Below are positions 7,990 through 8,320 of a DNA stretch of 8,320 nt, one piece after another (the first letter of the stretch is position 1; the number at the start of each line of letters is the position of its first letter). The notes below the pieces were generated by a model, which searched no databases, was not told where the DNA came from, and was given only the letters and a program-made list of their open reading frames with translations. This DNA comes from CAYGZC01 sp964354225 (GTDB taxonomy: Bacteria; Bacteroidota; Ignavibacteria; UBA10030; SZUA-254): assembly GCA_964354225.1 (NCBI GenBank), contig CAYGZC010000333.1:1-8320 (forward strand), read 5' to 3'. Made by a program: the position numbers and the translations under genes.

Positions 7990-8085
7990 TTAAATTACTT
8001 GTTGCAGGTTACTATGGTTATCTCCGATGTGCTTCACGACCTGCCGCTTCGAGTATTCTTTGAGGATTTCGGATGAGAGATTCAT
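7990..8085 (-). pseudogene. Probable decayed N-terminal fragment of a conserved protein gene
   Basis: An ATG at 8085 opens 31 codons reading SSEILKEYSKRQ, then VVKHIGDN, ending at TAA with a second TAA directly after. The composition looks like real protein. From memory it resembles the N-terminus of a family of HEAT-like proteins in Bacteroidota that begin with ILKEHSK-Q-x(n)-IGN/DN and run to well over 150 residues. Compared with that pattern about three residues seem to be missing between SKRQ and VVKHIG, and the remainder of the protein is absent. No good ribosome binding site is visible. It is most likely a leftover of a deleted gene, possibly linked to the mobile element about 95 bases upstream. 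The alternative is a chance frame or a small peptide gene. Confidence 0.35.
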
Positions 8086-8180
8086 GGGCTATTTTCAAAA
8101 AAATGATTTATCCAAAAGTTTTATGATCGATTTATTTGCTCGGTGGGGATATACCAGAATAAAGAATATTAGAAAATTAA

Positions 8181-8320
8181 GGGTGGTTCCAAAAACTCAG
8201 TAAAAGAGAGGGAAAAAATAGTTACATTGAAAATCCATAATTCAAAAGACATTCAACCACTCAGGAATTAGCAATGAAGAAACGAGAATCAGGATTATTT
8301 GATGAAGCAGACCGATTAGC
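8181..8320 (+). mobile_element. Probable left end of an IS5-like insertion sequence, cut by the window edge
   Basis: GGGTGGTTCCAAAAACTC at 8181-8198 has the look of an IS terminal inverted repeat and lies 93 bases before a transposase-like start codon, a normal distance for IS5-family elements. The four bases just outside it are TTAA (8177-8180), which fits the YTAR target duplication known for some IS5 members. The right end is outside the window, so neither the matching repeat nor the duplicated target can be seen. The call rests mainly on the reading frame that follows. Confidence 0.45.
8274..8320 (+). CDS. Start of an IS5-family-like transposase, C-terminal part beyond the window
   Basis: Only 15 complete codons are visible: MKKRESGLFDEADRL, with the sixteenth cut after GC and so coding alanine. 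Many IS5-type (DUF772) transposases open with a short basic stretch followed by LFDE, one or two residues, RL, and then a segment like SKLGDPL, which would lie just beyond the edge. AGGA at 8263-8266 gives a Shine-Dalgarno site seven bases before the ATG. The identification is pattern-based on few residues; the DDE catalytic domain is not in view, so intactness cannot be judged. Confidence 0.5.
   Translation, partial: MKKRESGLFDEADRL

Noticed and set aside
7932..8063. A 43-codon + strand frame starting MVIERIDD
   Set aside because: It lies opposite the peptidase promoter and the gene remnant, has only a weak ribosome binding site, and its sequence does not resemble any protein I know. The - strand reading is more protein-like.
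1..8320. CRISPR array, tRNA, rRNA, phage or defence system
   Set aside because: No regularly spaced repeats, tRNA cloverleaf, or defence or phage protein motifs were seen on either strand.

Overview
The window looks like chromosomal DNA of a Gram-negative bacterium, probably from the Bacteroidota/Ignavibacteriota side of the FCB group. The pointers are a DUF5916 outer-membrane-type protein, a secreted Dcp-like M3 peptidase, and moderate-to-low GC. This placement is inferred from protein character only; no rRNA or other phylogenetic marker is present.

Layout. (1) Bases 1-2556, + strand: the 3' part of a large gene for a CBM9-like/DUF5916 protein, open at the left edge of the window. (2) Bases 2557-2812: a gap between convergent genes, with a hairpin terminator at its right end. 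(3) Bases 2813-5620, - strand: a probable two-gene unit. The first gene encodes a PDZ-polytopic membrane-GAF-PP2C (SpoIIE-type) phosphatase and the second a 77-residue PGPGW-type membrane protein. (4) Bases 5621-5785: the promoter region of the phosphatase, containing a perfect 7+1+7 palindrome, and the intrinsic terminator of the next gene. (5) Bases 5786-7885, - strand: a complete secreted M3 metallopeptidase of the oligopeptidase A/dipeptidyl carboxypeptidase type, with a good Shine-Dalgarno site and a near-consensus sigma70-type promoter. (6) Bases 7886-8180: the peptidase leader and promoter, preceded by a 31-codon reading frame that looks like the decayed N-terminus of another gene. (7) Bases 8181-8320: the probable left end of an insertion sequence, with the first 15 complete codons of an IS5-like transposase.

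How the genes relate. The phosphatase and PGPGW genes are probably co-transcribed. The M3 peptidase is its own unit, closed by a terminator. The DUF5916 gene is convergent and independent. No shared pathway is evident. The phosphatase is a plausible signalling output module, but no anti-sigma factor or STAS-domain partner is in the window. I found no CRISPR array, tRNA, rRNA or recognisable defence system. Most of the window is ordinary housekeeping and envelope content. The parts most worth checking are the right edge (gene remnant plus IS end) and the palindrome in the phosphatase promoter.
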